A stretch of DNA of 64,000 bases from Microbacterium sp. H1-D42 (GTDB taxonomy: Bacteria; Actinomycetota; Actinomycetes; Actinomycetales; Microbacteriaceae). Below are positions 36,914 through 47,244 of this stretch, in pieces. The stretch is taken from assembly GCF_022637555.1 (NCBI RefSeq), contig NZ_CP093342.1, positions 2,046,001-2,110,000 on the forward strand, given 5' to 3'. Position 1 is the stretch's first letter. Each line of letters begins with the position of its first letter. A program made the translations under genes and the position numbers. A model generated the notes under the pieces. That model had not been told where the DNA came from, searched no databases, and saw only the letters and a program-made list of their open reading frames with translations.

Positions 36914-38434
36914 TCAGGAGATTGCGAAAGGCGCCAGTTCGGCGGCCAGGCGCTCGGAGACGTGCGCGTGCACGGACGTTCCGGTCTCCTGATGCTCGGC
37001 CGAGAGCAGGACGCCCGTCTCGTGCACGGCGGCGACCAGATCGCCACGGTCGTACGGCACCAGAGCCCGCACCTCGACCGCCGGCAGCGGCAGCATCCGC
37101 TCGATCGTCGCGCGCAGCTCTTCGATGCCCTCGCCGGTGCGGGACGACACGAAGTGCGCGCCGGGCGCGAGCCCGCGCAGCACCAATCGGTCGTCCTCGC
37201 CGACGAGGTCGGCCTTGTTGAAGACGATGATCTCGGGGATCTCGCGACCGCCGACATCGCCAATCACGTCGCGCACGGTCTGCAGCTGCGCCGCAGGGTC
37301 GGGGTGCGAACCGTCGACGACGTGCACGAGCAGGTCGGCCTGGCCGACCTCCTCCAGCGTCGAGCGGAATGCCTCCACCAGCTGATGCGGCAGGTTGCGC
37401 ACGAAACCGACCGTGTCGGTGAGCGTGAACACCCGGCCGTCTGCGGTCTCCGCGCGGCGCACCGTGGCATCCAGCGTCGCGAACAGGGCGTTCTCGACGA
37501 GCACACCGGCACTCGTCAGCGCGTTGAGCAGACTCGACTTGCCGGCGTTGGTGTACCCGGCGATCGCGACCGACGGGATCGTGTTGCGCTTGCGCTCGGC
37601 GCGCTTGGCGTCACGCGCCGGCGCGAAGTCGCGGATCTGCTTGCGCAGCATCGCCATCCGGGTGCGTATGCGACGGCGGTCCAGCTCGATCTTCGTCTCA
37701 CCAGGACCGCGCGAGCCCATGCCGGCGCCGCCGGCGCCCACCTGGCCACCGGCCTGACGACTCATCGACTCGCCCCAGCCGCGCAGACGCGGCAGCAGAT
37801 ACTCGAGCTGTGCGAGTTCGACCTGCGCCTTGCCTTCGCGGCTCTTGGCATGCTGACTGAAGATGTCGAGGATCACGGTGGTGCGGTCGATGACCTTCAC
37901 CTTGACGACATCCTCGAGTGCGCGCCGCTGGCTCGAGGCCAGCTCGGTGTCGGCGATGACGGTGTCAGCGCCGACCGCGGCGACGATGTCCTTGAGCTCC
38001 TGCGCCTTGCCGCGGCCGAGATAGGTCGCGGGATCCGGGTGCGGGCGCCTCTGCAGCAGACCGTCGAGCACGACCGCGCCTGCGGTCTCGGCGAGGGCGG
38101 CGAGCTCGCGCAGCGAGTTCTCGGCGTCATCCTGCGCACCCTGGGGGTAGACACCGACGAGGACGACGTTCTCGAGCCGCAGCTGCCGGTACTCGACCTC
38201 GGTGACGTCCTCGAGTTCGGTGGACAGGCCGACGACGCGGCGCAGTGCGTGCCGGTCATCAAGGTCCCATTGCGCGCCGTCAGCGTCGGTGTGCGTCGCG
38301 GTCGACGCGTCCTGCAGCGCTTGCGCGGCGCCGAACACCCTCGGCTCCACACGCTGCTCGGCGTTCGCCAGCACGCGATCGACAGCGTCCGCGGTGGTGT
38401 CGTGTGTGGTGTTCTCGTTGTTGGTGTTCGTCAT
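36914..38434 (-). CDS. hflX: Ribosome-associated GTPase HflX
   Basis: The 506-residue protein has the HflX N-terminal domain (TYLGRGKAQELKDIVAAVGAD near 150), the Gly-rich linker MSRQAGGQVGAGGAGMGSRGPGETKIE near 240, and the GTPase domain: G1 AGYTNAGKSSLLNAL near 305, G3 DTVGFVRNLPHQLVEAF, G4 FNKADLV. It splits or rescues stalled ribosomes in other bacteria. ATG 38434 is chosen because it begins the conserved region; an upstream in-frame codon at 38473 has no support. The first ~60 residues are low-complexity and acidic/Thr-rich. It is divergent from the methyltransferase gene. Confidence 0.95.
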   Translation of the reverse strand: MTNTNNENTTHDTTADAVDRVLANAEQRVEPRVFGAAQALQDASTATHTDADGAQWDLDDRHALRRVVGLSTELEDVTEVEYRQLRLENVVLVGVYPQGAQDDAENSLRELAALAETAGAVVLDGLLQRRPHPDPATYLGRGKAQELKDIVAAVGADTVIADTELASSQRRALEDVVKVKVIDRTTVILDIFSQHAKSREGKAQVELAQLEYLLPRLRGWGESMSRQAGGQVGAGGAGMGSRGPGETKIELDRRRIRTRMAMLRKQIRDFAPARDAKRAERKRNTIPSVAIAGYTNAGKSSLLNALTSAGVLVENALFATLDATVRRAETADGRVFTLTDTVGFVRNLPHQLVEAFRSTLEEVGQADLLVHVVDGSHPDPAAQLQTVRDVIGDVGGREIPEIIVFNKADLVGEDDRLVLRGLAPGAHFVSSRTGEGIEELRATIERMLPLPAVEVRALVPYDRGDLVAAVHETGVLLSAEHQETGTSVHAHVSERLAAELAPFAIS

Positions 38435-38511
38435 TCGGTGCTGAACTGTGCCTCTCTGAAAAAACTGGGCCACTCTGGAATGGCGCCTTAACCTTAGCCC
38501 GCCTCGTCCGG

Positions 38512-38517
38512 TACGCT
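38512..38517 (+). promoter_or_regulatory. -10 box, leaderless start of methyltransferase gene
   Basis: TACGCT ends 6 nt before ATG 38524, with no Shine-Dalgarno sequence. Confidence 0.55.
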
Positions 38518-38523
38518 CACTGC

Positions 38524-39168
38524 ATGGCGTCCGACCATTACTTCAGTGCGGCCCCGGCGAGTGCCGAGAACTTCCGGACGATCCACGTGAACCTCGCGGG
38601 ACAGGATCTCGAACTGACCACCGCAGGCGGCGTGTTCAGTCCCGACCGTCTCGATGCCGGCACCTCGGTGCTCTTCGCCAATATGCCGCCTCTGCCGCCA
38701 GGTGGCGACTTTCTCGATCTCGGATGCGGGTGGGGACCGATCAGTCTCACAATGGCCCTCTCCGCACCCCACGCGACCGTCTGGGCGGTCGACGTCAACG
38801 AGCGAGCACTGGATCTCACGCGCCGCAACGCTGCCGCTCTCGGCCTCACCAATGTCAACGCCGTGCTGCCGGACGATGTTCCCGATGACGTGATGTTCCG
38901 CACGATCCGCTCGAACCCGCCGATCAGGGTCGGCAAGAGCGAGCTGCACGACATGCTGGAGCGCTGGATCCCGCGCCTCGACGAGCGCAGCGACGCCTGG
39001 ATGGTCGTGCAGCGCAACCTCGGCTCGGATTCGCTGCAGCGCTGGCTCGCGACGACCTTCTCACCTGGCTACAGCGTGCATCGCGCTGCCACGGGCAAGG
39101 GATACCGCGTGCTGAAGGTGCGCAGGCACGGCAACCCGCCGACCGGTCCGGTCGAAGTCGCCGAGTAG
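38524..39168 (+). CDS. Class I methyltransferase, RsmC-like
   Basis: The 214-residue protein has the SAM-binding motif DFLDLGCGWGPISLTMAL near 62 and VWAVDVNERALDL after it. The substrate motif is SNPPIRVGK near 128, where RsmC and related N2-guanine rRNA methyltransferases have NPPFHxGK. The opening DHYFSAAPASAENF resembles the RsmC C-terminal half, and the GGVFSPDRLDAGT segment is also typical. Methylation of a guanine in 16S rRNA is the likely role (inference). It has a leaderless promoter and converges with dapF (39-bp gap). Confidence 0.88.
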   Translation: MASDHYFSAAPASAENFRTIHVNLAGQDLELTTAGGVFSPDRLDAGTSVLFANMPPLPPGGDFLDLGCGWGPISLTMALSAPHATVWAVDVNERALDLTRRNAAALGLTNVNAVLPDDVPDDVMFRTIRSNPPIRVGKSELHDMLERWIPRLDERSDAWMVVQRNLGSDSLQRWLATTFSPGYSVHRAATGKGYRVLKVRRHGNPPTGPVEVAE

Positions 39169-39207
39169 GCCCTGCGGTCGCCTAAGGGGCCGAGAAGTCC
39201 GTCCGGT

Positions 39208-40080
39208 TCAGACCAGGTCGATCTCGCCGCGATAGACCAGCTGCGCGGGACCGGAGAGCCCCACGTGCTCACCGTCCTCGGTGGGGAACATCCGCACGCC
39301 GAGCACCCCGCCAGGCACCTCGACGCGCCACTCGTTCGGAGCGCTCTTGCCCGCCCAGTGACGGACGGCCAGCGCCGACGCCGCAGCACCAGTGCCGCAG
39401 CTGAGGGTCTCACCGACGCCGCGCTCGTGCACGCGCATGCGCACGTGTCCGACGCCATCGCGCACGAGCGGTTCGCCCGGCACGACGAACTCGACGTTCG
39501 CGCCGCCGATGGGCGCCGGCTCGAGCAGCGGTGATGGATTCAGGTCGAGTCCGTCGAGTTCCTCATCGGATGCCAGTGCCACCACCACATGGGGGTTGCC
39601 GACGTCGATGCCAAGGCCCGGTCGCGCGACCGAGAGCCCGGCGGCACGAGCGAGCGGCTCACCGCCGGCGAGATGCCAGCGGCCGAGATCGACCTGGTAG
39701 CCCGTCTGGCTGCGCAGCACGTCGCGCACTCCGGCGCGCGTGCCGATGGGCAGCGTGGAACCGGGCTCGAGCGTCGCGAGCCCGGATCGCAGCAGGTAGT
39801 GCACGAAGACGCGGATGCCGTTTCCGCACATCTCGGCAGGAGAGCCGTCGGAGTTGCGGTAGTCCATGAACCACTCGGCGCCCGGCTCCTCGGCCAGCGC
39901 CGCGGCCCCTTCATCGATGGCCTTCGAGCGCACGACTCTCAGCACCCCATCAGCGCCCACCCCGAAGTTGCGGTCACAGACGGCCTGCACCTGGGCTGCG
40001 GTGAGATCGAGCTCGCCGTCGACGTCTTCGATGATGACGAAGTCGTTGCCGGTGCCGTGCCCTTTGGTGAATGCGACCAT
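39208..40080 (-). CDS. dapF: Diaminopimelate epimerase
   Basis: The 290-residue enzyme converts LL- to meso-diaminopimelate for lysine and peptidoglycan. It has the two catalytic Cys loops: [11 protein letters not shown] near 85 and [16 protein letters not shown] near 228. [14 protein letters not shown] opens the protein. ATG 40080 starts the conserved fold; a longer open frame upstream is rejected. A TAGACT box ends 7 nt before this ATG, so the transcript is probably leaderless. Two further dap genes (dapA, dapB) are in the window but in other operons. Confidence 0.96.
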   Translation of the reverse strand: MVAFTKGHGTGNDFVIIEDVDGELDLTAAQVQAVCDRNFGVGADGVLRVVRSKAIDEGAAALAEEPGAEWFMDYRNSDGSPAEMCGNGIRVFVHYLLRSGLATLEPGSTLPIGTRAGVRDVLRSQTGYQVDLGRWHLAGGEPLARAAGLSVARPGLGIDVGNPHVVVALASDEELDGLDLNPSPLLEPAPIGGANVEFVVPGEPLVRDGVGHVRMRVHERGVGETLSCGTGAAASALAVRHWAGKSAPNEWRVEVPGGVLGVRMFPTEDGEHVGLSGPAQLVYRGEIDLV

Positions 40081-40087
40081 GAGCACC

Positions 40088-40093
40088 AGTCTA
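40088..40093 (-). promoter_or_regulatory. -10 box, leaderless start of dapF
   Basis: TAGACT on the minus strand ends 7 nt before ATG 40080. Confidence 0.6.
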
Positions 40094-40123
40094 GGGACGA
40101 TATGGGCTCCTGACGCGCGCGGG

Positions 40124-40741
40124 CTAGTCGAGCGGCATCGCCTGCAGCACTTCCATGTTGTCTCGGGTCCGCGCGATGATCTCGACGTCGCCGGAAGGCT
40201 CAAGACCGATGAAGTAGGAGTCTCCGAGGATGCCCGATTCGGGAATCCTGCCGAACAGCTGCGTGGCTGCGCGAGACAGGTCCCCTTCCACGCCGGTCAG
40301 GTCGCCATCGGCGCCGCGCGCGAGCCCACCCGAGACGCGCACGTCGACACGCTGCTGCTCCGCGACAGGGACGACGGCGACGAGCACATCGCGCAGCACG
40401 TCCTCCGGGACGGTGGGGTCATCGAGATCGTCGTCCGGCGCGATCGTGACCCAGACGTGCAGGTTGCACGCCCCTTCACAGGATCGATCCACGCCGGTTT
40501 CGGCCTGCAACAGCCATGCGCCGTCCTGCGTGTCGACGTCATCGAGCGCGTCCTGGATATCGGGGAGCGCGTCCTCGATATCGCTGTAGCTCGCACCGGA
40601 GGGGTCGTCGAACGGCGAACGCCCATCGGCGAGCGGAATGACGAAGCATCCCGACAGGGTCAGTGCGGCCAGGAGCGCAACGGCGGCTGCGCCGGCGCGC
40701 CTCGGCCAGCGCAGAGCGGTGCGCGCGGCCTTCGGTGCCAT
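40124..40741 (-). CDS. Lipoprotein, unknown function
   Basis: The 205-residue protein has a lipoprotein signal after a basic start ([20 protein letters not shown], lipobox LSGC near residue 32). The mature part is acidic, with an Asp-rich segment ([22 protein letters not shown]) and two Cys in [13 protein letters not shown] that could form a disulfide. I cannot assign the family. It lies between dapF and the RibD-like reductase gene on the same strand, 43 bp upstream of dapF, with no overlap. Confidence 0.8.
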   Translation of the reverse strand: MAPKAARTALRWPRRAGAAAVALLAALTLSGCFVIPLADGRSPFDDPSGASYSDIEDALPDIQDALDDVDTQDGAWLLQAETGVDRSCEGACNLHVWVTIAPDDDLDDPTVPEDVLRDVLVAVVPVAEQQRVDVRVSGGLARGADGDLTGVEGDLSRAATQLFGRIPESGILGDSYFIGLEPSGDVEIIARTRDNMEVLQAMPLD

Positions 40742-40786
40742 GTCGCCCAGTCTTCCATCACCGCAGACGCCCGCCGCACGCAGGGC

Positions 40787-41317
40787 TCAGAGCGCGCCGA
40801 GCACCTTGTATCGGCCGCACATGAAGTTGCGGTTGCGCGCGACGTCCAGCATCTCGAGATCAAGAGCGCGTGGCAGCACAGGCGCACCAGAGCCGAGCGT
40901 CACCGGCGCGTACTGGATCCACACCTCGTCGATCAGTCCGGCGTCGGCGAACTGTCCGACGAGCTCTCCCCCGCCGACGATCCACAGATCCTTTCCGTCG
41001 GCCGCTGCGGTCATCTCGGCGTGCACCTCGTGCACATCTGCCTGGGTGAGGCGCACGTCAGCCCCCTCGGGCAGGTCGAGATCGCGGTGCGAGAAGATCC
41101 AGGCCGGCAGCGTGTAGCCCCAGCCGTCTTCGTCGTTCGCCATGATCCACTCGAAGGTGTGCGCCCCCATCGCGATCGCCCCGAGGCCGGCGCGGAAGCC
41201 CGAGTATGCCATCGGACCGTCTTCGTCGATGTCCTGCTTGAGCAGCCAGTCCAGCGAATGATCCGCTGTCGCGATGAACCCGTCAAGGCTGGATGCAGTG
41301 TAGTAGTGCGTGACCAT
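40787..41317 (-). CDS. Dihydrofolate reductase-family protein (RibD C-terminal type)
   Basis: The 176-residue protein starts THYYTASSLDGFIATADHSLDW, typical of RibD-C/DHFR-like reductases, and has MGAHTFEW near 70 and DLWIVGGGELVGQFADAGLIDEVWI near 118 (the GGGxL(V)xxxxxxxLIDE motif). Canonical FolA is encoded elsewhere in the window, so this is probably a reductase of another pterin- or pyrimidine-like compound, or a paralogue of unknown substrate. ATG 41317 begins the conserved part; the longer frame is rejected. It follows miaA by 59 bp on the same strand. Confidence 0.83.
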   Translation of the reverse strand: MVTHYYTASSLDGFIATADHSLDWLLKQDIDEDGPMAYSGFRAGLGAIAMGAHTFEWIMANDEDGWGYTLPAWIFSHRDLDLPEGADVRLTQADVHEVHAEMTAAADGKDLWIVGGGELVGQFADAGLIDEVWIQYAPVTLGSGAPVLPRALDLEMLDVARNRNFMCGRYKVLGAL

Positions 41318-41376
41318 GCATTCATGATGCGCCCCACCACCGACATCGTGCCCGACCACCGACGGCGAACAGGTGA

Positions 41377-42285
41377 TCAGCGCAGCAGCGATCCGGCCTC
41401 GGCCGCGCCGGACTCGAGCCACTCGAGCTCGGGATAGCGCTTGAACCACGACACCTGGCGGCGCGCGTAGCGCCGGGTCAAAGCCTGAGTCTCGGCGATG
41501 GCATCCGACTCGCTCTTCTCGCCGCGCAGTTGCGCGAGCGCCTGAGCGTAGCCGATCGCACGCGACGCGGTGACGCCCCGCTCGATGCCGAGGTCGCGGA
41601 GCGCCTCGACCTCATCGAGCATGCCCTGCTGCCACATCCGCTCGACGCGGCGATCCAGGCGCTCGACGAGCACGTCGCGCGGCGTGTGCAGGCCGACGAG
41701 CCGGGTCGCCGGATGCCACAGCTCGGGTCTCTCGGGCAGTGCCGCGCCGTGCGTCTCCCCGCCCTGCTCGAGCACCTCGAGGGCCCGGACGATGCGGCGC
41801 TCATTATTGGGGTCGATCCGCGCGGCCGTGTCTGGATCCTTCTCGCGGAGTCGCTCGAGCAGTGCGCCCGCACCGAGTGCGGCGAGCTCGGCCTCAAGAC
41901 GAGCGCGAACGCCGGCGTCTCTTGGCGGGAAGCGGAAGTCGAAGACGACGCTGGAGACATACAGTCCCGACCCGCCCACCAGGATCGCGTCTCCCCCGCG
42001 AGCGTGGATCTCGCCGATGGCGGCGCGCGCGAGCGGCTGATACCACGCGACAGCCGCCTCTTCGGTGACCTCGCGCACGTCGAAGAGGTGGTGCGGGATG
42101 CCGCGGCGCTCATCCACCGTCAGCTTGGCGGTTCCGATGTCCATGCCGCGATACAGCTGCATCGCGTCCGCGTTGACGATCTCGGCCTGGTTGCCCTGCG
42201 CGCGCAGGGCGTCGGCGAGGTCGAGCGCGAGATCGCTCTTGCCTGTTCCGGTGGCACCGACCACTGCCCAGAGTCGCTGCGTCAT
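41377..42285 (-). CDS. miaA: tRNA dimethylallyltransferase
   Basis: The 302-residue enzyme adds the dimethylallyl group to A37 of tRNAs reading UNN codons. It has the P-loop [20 protein letters not shown] at residues about 8-27, [28 protein letters not shown], and [17 protein letters not shown] near 100. It lies directly downstream of miaB (46-bp gap), which acts next on the same base. ATG 42285 begins the conserved fold; an in-frame extension upstream overlaps miaB and is rejected. Confidence 0.95.
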   Translation of the reverse strand: MTQRLWAVVGATGTGKSDLALDLADALRAQGNQAEIVNADAMQLYRGMDIGTAKLTVDERRGIPHHLFDVREVTEEAAVAWYQPLARAAIGEIHARGGDAILVGGSGLYVSSVVFDFRFPPRDAGVRARLEAELAALGAGALLERLREKDPDTAARIDPNNERRIVRALEVLEQGGETHGAALPERPELWHPATRLVGLHTPRDVLVERLDRRVERMWQQGMLDEVEALRDLGIERGVTASRAIGYAQALAQLRGEKSESDAIAETQALTRRYARRQVSWFKRYPELEWLESGAAEAGSLLR

Positions 42286-42331
42286 GGCATCCACTCGCGA
42301 TGGGCGCGCGGCGTCAGAAGTCGGATGCTGA

Positions 42332-43882
42332 TCACACGCCGACGCGAAGCGTCGGCAGCCCGAGCGACACCGCACCAGGCGCACCAGTGGCTGCGGCCGG
42401 AGCGGGAACACCGCAGGTCTCGGCCTGCGCACGGTCCCACGCGTCGCCGCCGCGCGTGCGGCGGATGCGAAGGGGCGCACCGGTCGGGTCGTCGGCCAGC
42501 AGGTGGAAAGGGGCGCCGTGGGTGATCCGGACCGTGACGACGTCGCCTGGTCGCGGCCGTTCTGAGCCTGGTGTCAGCTCGAAGTGCACCAGGCGGTTGT
42601 CTTCGGCGCGTCCGGTGAGTCGGTGCGTCTCGGCGTCCTTCTTGCCCTCACCGACCGAGACCAGCACCTCGACCTCGCGGCCGACCTGGTTCTGGTTCTC
42701 TTCGAGCGAGATGCGCTCCTGCAGGGCGAGCAGGCGGTTGTAGCGCTCCTGCACGACCTCCTTGGGGATCTGGTCCGCCATGGTGGCAGCGGGTGTTCCC
42801 TCGCGGATCGAGTACTGGAATGTGAACGCGCTCGAGAACCGGGACTGCTCGACGACCCGCATCGTGTCCTCGAAGTCCTCATCCGTCTCGCCGGGGAAGC
42901 CGACGATGATGTCGGTGGTGATCGCGGCGTTCGGAATGCGCTCGCGCACCTTGTCGAGGATGCCGAGGTACTTCGTGCTGCGGTACGAGCGGCGCATGGC
43001 CTTGAGGATGCTGTCGCTGCCGGACTGCAGCGGCATGTGCAGCTGCGGCATGACGTTCGGCGTCTCGGCCATGGCGTCGATGACGTCGTCAGTGAATGCC
43101 GCGGGGTGCGGGCTGGTGAAGCGGATGCGCTCCAGCCCCTCGATCTCACCGGCTGCGCGCAGCAGCTTGCTGAAGGCCTGACGGTCGCCGAACTCGACGC
43201 CGTAGGAGTTCACGTTCTGGCCGAGGAGGGTGACCTCGATCGCCCCGTCTTCGACGAGCAGGCGGATCTCGTTCAGGATGTCGCCTGGGCGGCGGTCCTT
43301 CTCCTTTCCGCGCAGGCTCGGCACGATGCAGAACGTGCAGGTGTTGTTGCATCCGACCGAGATCGACACCCAGCCGCTGTGCGCGGAGTCGCGCTTGGTG
43401 GGCAGGGTCGAGGGGAACACCTCGAGCGACTCGAGGATCTCGAGCTCTGCCTCGCCGTTGTGACGCGCACGCTCCAGAAGGCCAGGCAGCGAGCCCATGT
43501 TGTGCGTGCCGAAGACGACGTCCACCCAGGGTGCTTTGTCGAGCACGGCCTGCTGGTCCATCTGCGCCAGACACCCGCCGACAGCGATCTGCATGCCGTC
43601 GTGCTTGTCCTTGACGGACTTGAGATGGCCGAGAGTGCCGTAGAGCTTGCCTGCGGCGTTGTCTCGCACCGCGCAGGTGTTGATGATCACGATGTCGGCG
43701 TCTTCGCCGGCATCCGCCCGCACGTAGCCAGCGCTCTCAAGCGAGCCGGAGAGCCGTTCGGAGTCGTGCACGTTCATCTGGCACCCGAAGGTGCGCACTT
43801 CGTACGAGCGGCGGCCGCCGTCAGCGTCCAGCGCGGCCGCCGAGGGCGCGATGATCGTCGGTTCACTGCGCGGAGTAGTCAT
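42332..43882 (-). CDS. miaB: tRNA-2-methylthio-N6-dimethylallyladenosine synthase
   Basis: The 516-residue radical-SAM methylthiotransferase has the N-terminal UPF0004 domain with Cys in [21 protein letters not shown] and GGCLAQM, the radical-SAM triad [15 protein letters not shown] near 160, and a C-terminal TRAM domain. It adds the methylthio group to i6A37 made by MiaA. TAGAAT lies 10 nt before ATG 43882, giving a leader of only about 3 nt. The C-terminal ~45 residues past TRAM are Ala/Gly-rich and not conserved. Confidence 0.95.
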   Translation of the reverse strand: MTTPRSEPTIIAPSAAALDADGGRRSYEVRTFGCQMNVHDSERLSGSLESAGYVRADAGEDADIVIINTCAVRDNAAGKLYGTLGHLKSVKDKHDGMQIAVGGCLAQMDQQAVLDKAPWVDVVFGTHNMGSLPGLLERARHNGEAELEILESLEVFPSTLPTKRDSAHSGWVSISVGCNNTCTFCIVPSLRGKEKDRRPGDILNEIRLLVEDGAIEVTLLGQNVNSYGVEFGDRQAFSKLLRAAGEIEGLERIRFTSPHPAAFTDDVIDAMAETPNVMPQLHMPLQSGSDSILKAMRRSYRSTKYLGILDKVRERIPNAAITTDIIVGFPGETDEDFEDTMRVVEQSRFSSAFTFQYSIREGTPAATMADQIPKEVVQERYNRLLALQERISLEENQNQVGREVEVLVSVGEGKKDAETHRLTGRAEDNRLVHFELTPGSERPRPGDVVTVRITHGAPFHLLADDPTGAPLRIRRTRGGDAWDRAQAETCGVPAPAAATGAPGAVSLGLPTLRVGV

Positions 43883-43965
43883 GGTGAGAGCTATTCTACG
43901 AGCCGTCACGAGCGCGGGCGCCGCGCACGAGGAAAGCGCACTTCGCTCCACCCCGCCGCAGCCAG

Positions 43966-44703
43966 TCAGTCGGAGTCGACGAAGCGCACTCCGGACCGCG
44001 CGCCCGATCGGGTGCCACCCGCTTCGCGCAACGCCGTGCGCGCCGCGTTCATCGCCACCGAGCCGCCGTACCCGCGACGCGCGAGCTGCCCGAGCAGACG
44101 CCGAAGTGCGGTATCCGGTTCGAGCCTGCTCATGCCCGGCGCCTTGCTGCGGGCATACTCCAGCGCCCGCTCGGCGTCGTCGTCTGGCAGTTCTGCCAGC
44201 GCGTCGTCGATGATCTCGCGCGAGAGGCCACGCTGCGACAGGGATCTTGCCAGCGCGACGCGACCCTGCCCCTTGCGCTCGACACCCGAGGTCACCAGCA
44301 GCGAGGCCAGCGTGCGGTCGTCGATGTAACCACGCGAACTGAAGTCGTCGATGACGTCTTCTATGGCATCCCTGTCGAGGTCGTTCTCGCGCAGCACCGC
44401 ACGCGCCTCGGAGACGGACAGCGCCTTCGCACGCAGCTTGCGCACGAGTGCCTCCTCGGCGCGCTCCCTGACCTGCTCGGGTGCCGGCTCGGCCTGCCCT
44501 TCGTCGACGGGGTCATCGGAAGCGGGCGCGTGAGCACGGGCGAGGGCGTGCAGGGCGGCTGTGCGCTCGGCATGTTCCAGAGCCGCCGCAGCGCGTGCAG
44601 CGGGATGCTGGGGTCCCGGCCCCTCCTCGCGCGCGTCAGCGCGCGAGGAGGACCCGAAGAGCGGAATGACAGGAGCGAGATGTTCGTCGCCGTGAGCAGT
44701 CAT
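43966..44703 (-). CDS. recX: Regulatory protein RecX
   Basis: The 245-residue protein has three RecX helical repeats from about residue 80: [39 protein letters not shown] and [22 protein letters not shown]. An unconserved acidic/Ala-rich N-terminal extension of about 80 residues precedes them. RecX caps RecA filaments and limits recombination. It follows recA by 15 bp on the same strand, the common recA-recX pairing, and should be SOS-induced with it. Confidence 0.93.
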   Translation of the reverse strand: MTAHGDEHLAPVIPLFGSSSRADAREEGPGPQHPAARAAAALEHAERTAALHALARAHAPASDDPVDEGQAEPAPEQVRERAEEALVRKLRAKALSVSEARAVLRENDLDRDAIEDVIDDFSSRGYIDDRTLASLLVTSGVERKGQGRVALARSLSQRGLSREIIDDALAELPDDDAERALEYARSKAPGMSRLEPDTALRRLLGQLARRGYGGSVAMNAARTALREAGGTRSGARSGVRFVDSD

Positions 44704-44718
44704 GGTTCATCCCGGTTG

Positions 44719-45768
44719 TCAGGCCGGACGACGCTCCGCCAGTGCGTCAGCGGGAGCTTCGACTGCGGCCTTCACGCCGATGCCGAGCTTCTCCTTGATC
44801 TTCTTCTCGATCTCGATGGCGACGTCGTCGTTCTTGAGCAGGAAGTTGCGCGCGTTCTCCTTGCCCTGGCCGAGCTGGTCGCCGTCATAGGTGTACCAGG
44901 AGCCGGACTTCTTGACGATGCCGTGCTCGACACCGAAGTCGATCAGGCTGCCCTCGCGCGAGATGCCCACACCGTAGAGGATGTCGAACTCGGCCTGCTT
45001 GAACGGCGGCGCCATCTTGTTCTTGACGACCTTGACGCGCGTGCGGTTGCCGACTGCGTCAGTACCGTCCTTCAGCGTCTCGATGCGGCGGATGTCAAGG
45101 CGCACCGACGCGTAGAACTTCAGCGCCTTTCCACCGGCGGTCGTCTCGGGCGAGCCGAAGAAGACGCCGATCTTCTCGCGCAGCTGGTTGATGAAGATCA
45201 TCGTGGTGTTGGTCTGGTTCAGACCACCGGTGAGCTTTCGCAGCGCCTGCGACATCAGTCGTGCCTGCAGACCGACGTGCGAGTCACCCATCTCGCCCTT
45301 GATCTCGGCCTCGGGGACGAGAGCTGCGACCGAGTCGATCACGACCAGGTCGATCGCGCCGGAGCGGATCAGCATGTCGGCGATCTCGAGCGCCTGCTCA
45401 CCCGTGTCGGGCTGCGAGACCAGCAGCTGGTCGATGTCGACGCCCAGCTTGCGGGCGTACTCGGGGTCGAGCGCGTGCTCTGCGTCGATGAACGCGGCGA
45501 TGCCGCCGGCGCGCTGAGCGTTGGCGATGGCGTGCAGCGTGAGCGTGGTCTTACCCGAGGACTCCGGGCCGTAGATCTCGATGATGCGTCCTCGCGGCAG
45601 CCCGCCGATGCCAAGGGCACTGTCCAGGGCGATGGATCCGGTGGAGATCACCTCGACGGGGGCGCGCTCATCGCTGCCCAGTCGCATGATCGATCCCTTG
45701 CCGAACTGACGCTCGATGTGTGCGAGGGCGGAATCCAGTGCCTTCTCGCGGTCGTCGGTGGATGGCAT
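44719..45768 (-). CDS. recA: Recombinase RecA
   Basis: The 349-residue protein has Walker [19 protein letters not shown] near 68, the conserved [19 protein letters not shown], the loop [19 protein letters not shown] and [15 protein letters not shown]. It forms filaments on ssDNA, drives strand exchange and activates LexA self-cleavage. ATG 45768 has AAGGAG at good spacing; ATG 45783 would add five residues that lack support. An SOS box lies about 200 bp upstream at 45967-45982. recX follows. Confidence 0.97.
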   Translation of the reverse strand: MPSTDDREKALDSALAHIERQFGKGSIMRLGSDERAPVEVISTGSIALDSALGIGGLPRGRIIEIYGPESSGKTTLTLHAIANAQRAGGIAAFIDAEHALDPEYARKLGVDIDQLLVSQPDTGEQALEIADMLIRSGAIDLVVIDSVAALVPEAEIKGEMGDSHVGLQARLMSQALRKLTGGLNQTNTTMIFINQLREKIGVFFGSPETTAGGKALKFYASVRLDIRRIETLKDGTDAVGNRTRVKVVKNKMAPPFKQAEFDILYGVGISREGSLIDFGVEHGIVKKSGSWYTYDGDQLGQGKENARNFLLKNDDVAIEIEKKIKEKLGIGVKAAVEAPADALAERRPA

Positions 45769-45966
45769 GACGTGCTCCTTCATATCTCGATCGCTGCCGC
45801 CTGTAGGCTGTCGCGGCCGCCCCGATCGGGACGACTCTGCGACAAGGCGTATGGCTCAGTGCCACATCTCTCACGGTAGGAGGAGCCACCGACATCGCGT
45901 CGGCCATCCCGCCTTCTGTGGAGAGAAGTCGCATCAAGACCACTTGTGCAGAACGATACGCGCTCA

Positions 45967-45982
45967 TCGAACACAAGTTCGA
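45967..45982. promoter_or_regulatory. SOS (LexA) box of recA
   Basis: TCGAACACAAGTTCGA matches the actinobacterial LexA consensus TCGAAC-N4-GTTCGA perfectly. A TATCGT -10 box lies at 45953-45958 on the minus strand just downstream, so bound LexA would block recA transcription. Confidence 0.85.
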
Positions 45983-46031
45983 CGACACGCCGAGAAGGAT
46001 CTATCGAGTTTCGATCGGCTGCGGGGCGCGA

Positions 46032-46253
46032 TCAGCCCTTGCGCGGCTCGATGCGGCCCACTCCGTACTGCCGTTCGGGCGGCACATCCGCCGCATCGCA
46101 CAGCGCGAGCCAGATCTCACGGGGCGGCACGCCGACATCCAGTGCATCGTGCGCGGTCATGCCGATGCCACCGAGAACCAGATCGTTGGTCAGCGCATTC
46201 GCCCGCGCACCGAACTCGTCGTCGACGGCGCGCAGGAACTCGCTGCGTCTCAT
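46032..46253 (-). CDS. DUF3046 protein
   Basis: The 73-residue protein matches the DUF3046 pattern: MRRSEFLRAVDDEFGARANALTNDLVLGGIGM and the end PREIWLALCDAADVPPERQYGVG. This family is found almost only in actinobacteria and often just before recA; its role is unknown. It lies 19 bp after the ClgR-like gene on the same strand. No clear ribosome-binding sequence is seen before the ATG. Confidence 0.85.
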   Translation of the reverse strand: MRRSEFLRAVDDEFGARANALTNDLVLGGIGMTAHDALDVGVPPREIWLALCDAADVPPERQYGVGRIEPRKG

Positions 46254-46272
46254 GAAAGGGAGCCGTATCCGC

Positions 46273-46581
46273 TCAGCGCAGGGACAGCTCTGGTTCGACC
46301 GAGGCGACCAGGTCGTCTGGAACGACGTCCGGGAACGGGCTGAGCCCCTCGAGCACGGAGATGCGGTCTCCGACTTCGCGCATGATGGTCGAGATGGGCA
46401 CGTCGAGTGCCTCTGCGACGGACGCGAGAATCTCGCTGGAGGCCTCCTTCTGGCCGCGCTCCACCTCGCTCAGGTAGCCGAGGGCCACGGAGGCCTTACC
46501 GGCGACCTGGCGCAGCGTGCGCCCCTTCTGCAGGCGGAAGTCCCGCAGCACATCGCCGATCTCCTGTCTGACAAGGATCAT
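46273..46581 (-). CDS. ClgR-like helix-turn-helix regulator
   Basis: The 102-residue XRE-type protein has the helix-turn-helix at about residues 18-60 (FRLQKGRTLRQVAGKASVALGYLSEVERGQKEASSEIL). The SxxYLSEVERGxKEASSE pattern, length and position upstream of DUF3046 and recA match ClgR/PopR. ClgR activates clp protease and some DNA-repair genes in actinobacteria and is itself cleaved by Clp. The C-terminus here ends LSLR and lacks the Ala-Ala end expected of a ClpP1P2 substrate. Promoter: TAGACT at 46633-46638, minus strand. Confidence 0.87.
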   Translation of the reverse strand: MILVRQEIGDVLRDFRLQKGRTLRQVAGKASVALGYLSEVERGQKEASSEILASVAEALDVPISTIMREVGDRISVLEGLSPFPDVVPDDLVASVEPELSLR

Positions 46582-46632
46582 CGGAACCTCCCCTCCATCG
46601 CATCCCCCAGATCTGCATCCGAGTGGATCGCC

Positions 46633-46638
46633 AGTCTA
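46633..46638 (-). promoter_or_regulatory. -10 box of the ClgR-like gene
   Basis: TAGACT on the minus strand with ATTCAG 16 bp upstream as a -35 candidate. The leader to ATG 46581 would be about 45 nt. Confidence 0.5.
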
Positions 46639-46761
46639 ACCCCACTGGCTACTGCTGAATCTACTGTTTCTCTCTGTGCCCCAGTTGTGAGCAATCCGGT
46701 ATGAACCGTTCGGAAGTGTCGTGTCATGCGCACATCTTCGACAACCGCTGATCCGTCTGCG

Positions 46762-47244
46762 CTATTCCCGCACCGCGTCGAGTGCGGCCCTGATGACCGC
46801 ATCACGAGCCTGCCTGCGGACCTCTGCTCGCGAACCCGCGAACGTGAACGAGTGCACGAGCCTCGCGGTCGGGGTGATGACGCCGATATGAACCGTGCCG
46901 ACGGGCTGTCCGTCCGGCGAATCCGGTCCGGCTATTCCGGTCGTGCTGATGCCTACATCTGCGGCAAGCCCTTCGACCTCGACGGCGCTGCGCACGCCGT
47001 CGGCCATCTGAGCGGCGACATCAGGATGCACGGGCCCATGGGTCTCGAGCAGCGCAGCATCCACGCCGAGCAGGGAGTGCTTGAGCGGCGTCGCGTAGGC
47101 GACCACAGCGCCGAGAAATGCAGCGGATGCCCCTGGTACCGTGACGATCTCGGCGGCGACACCGCCCCCGGTGAGCGACTCAGCGACCCCGAGCGTCCAC
47201 CCGCGAGCCGTCAGAGCGGCGACGAGATCAGACGCATCGCTCAC
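46762..47244 (-). CDS. CinA C-terminal-domain protein, probable NMN amidohydrolase
   Basis: The 160-residue protein consists only of the CinA C-terminal domain (PncC): TLGVAESLTGGGVAAEIVTVPGASAAFLGAVVAYA at about 18-52, and DVGISTTGIAGPDSPDGQPVGTVHIG near 110. PncC hydrolyses nicotinamide mononucleotide to nicotinate mononucleotide and ammonia. The N-terminal molybdopterin-like domain of full CinA is absent, which is common. GTG 47244 overlaps the pgsA stop (GTGA). No recognised SD is seen. Confidence 0.9.
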   Translation of the reverse strand: MSDASDLVAALTARGWTLGVAESLTGGGVAAEIVTVPGASAAFLGAVVAYATPLKHSLLGVDAALLETHGPVHPDVAAQMADGVRSAVEVEGLAADVGISTTGIAGPDSPDGQPVGTVHIGVITPTARLVHSFTFAGSRAEVRRQARDAVIRAALDAVRE

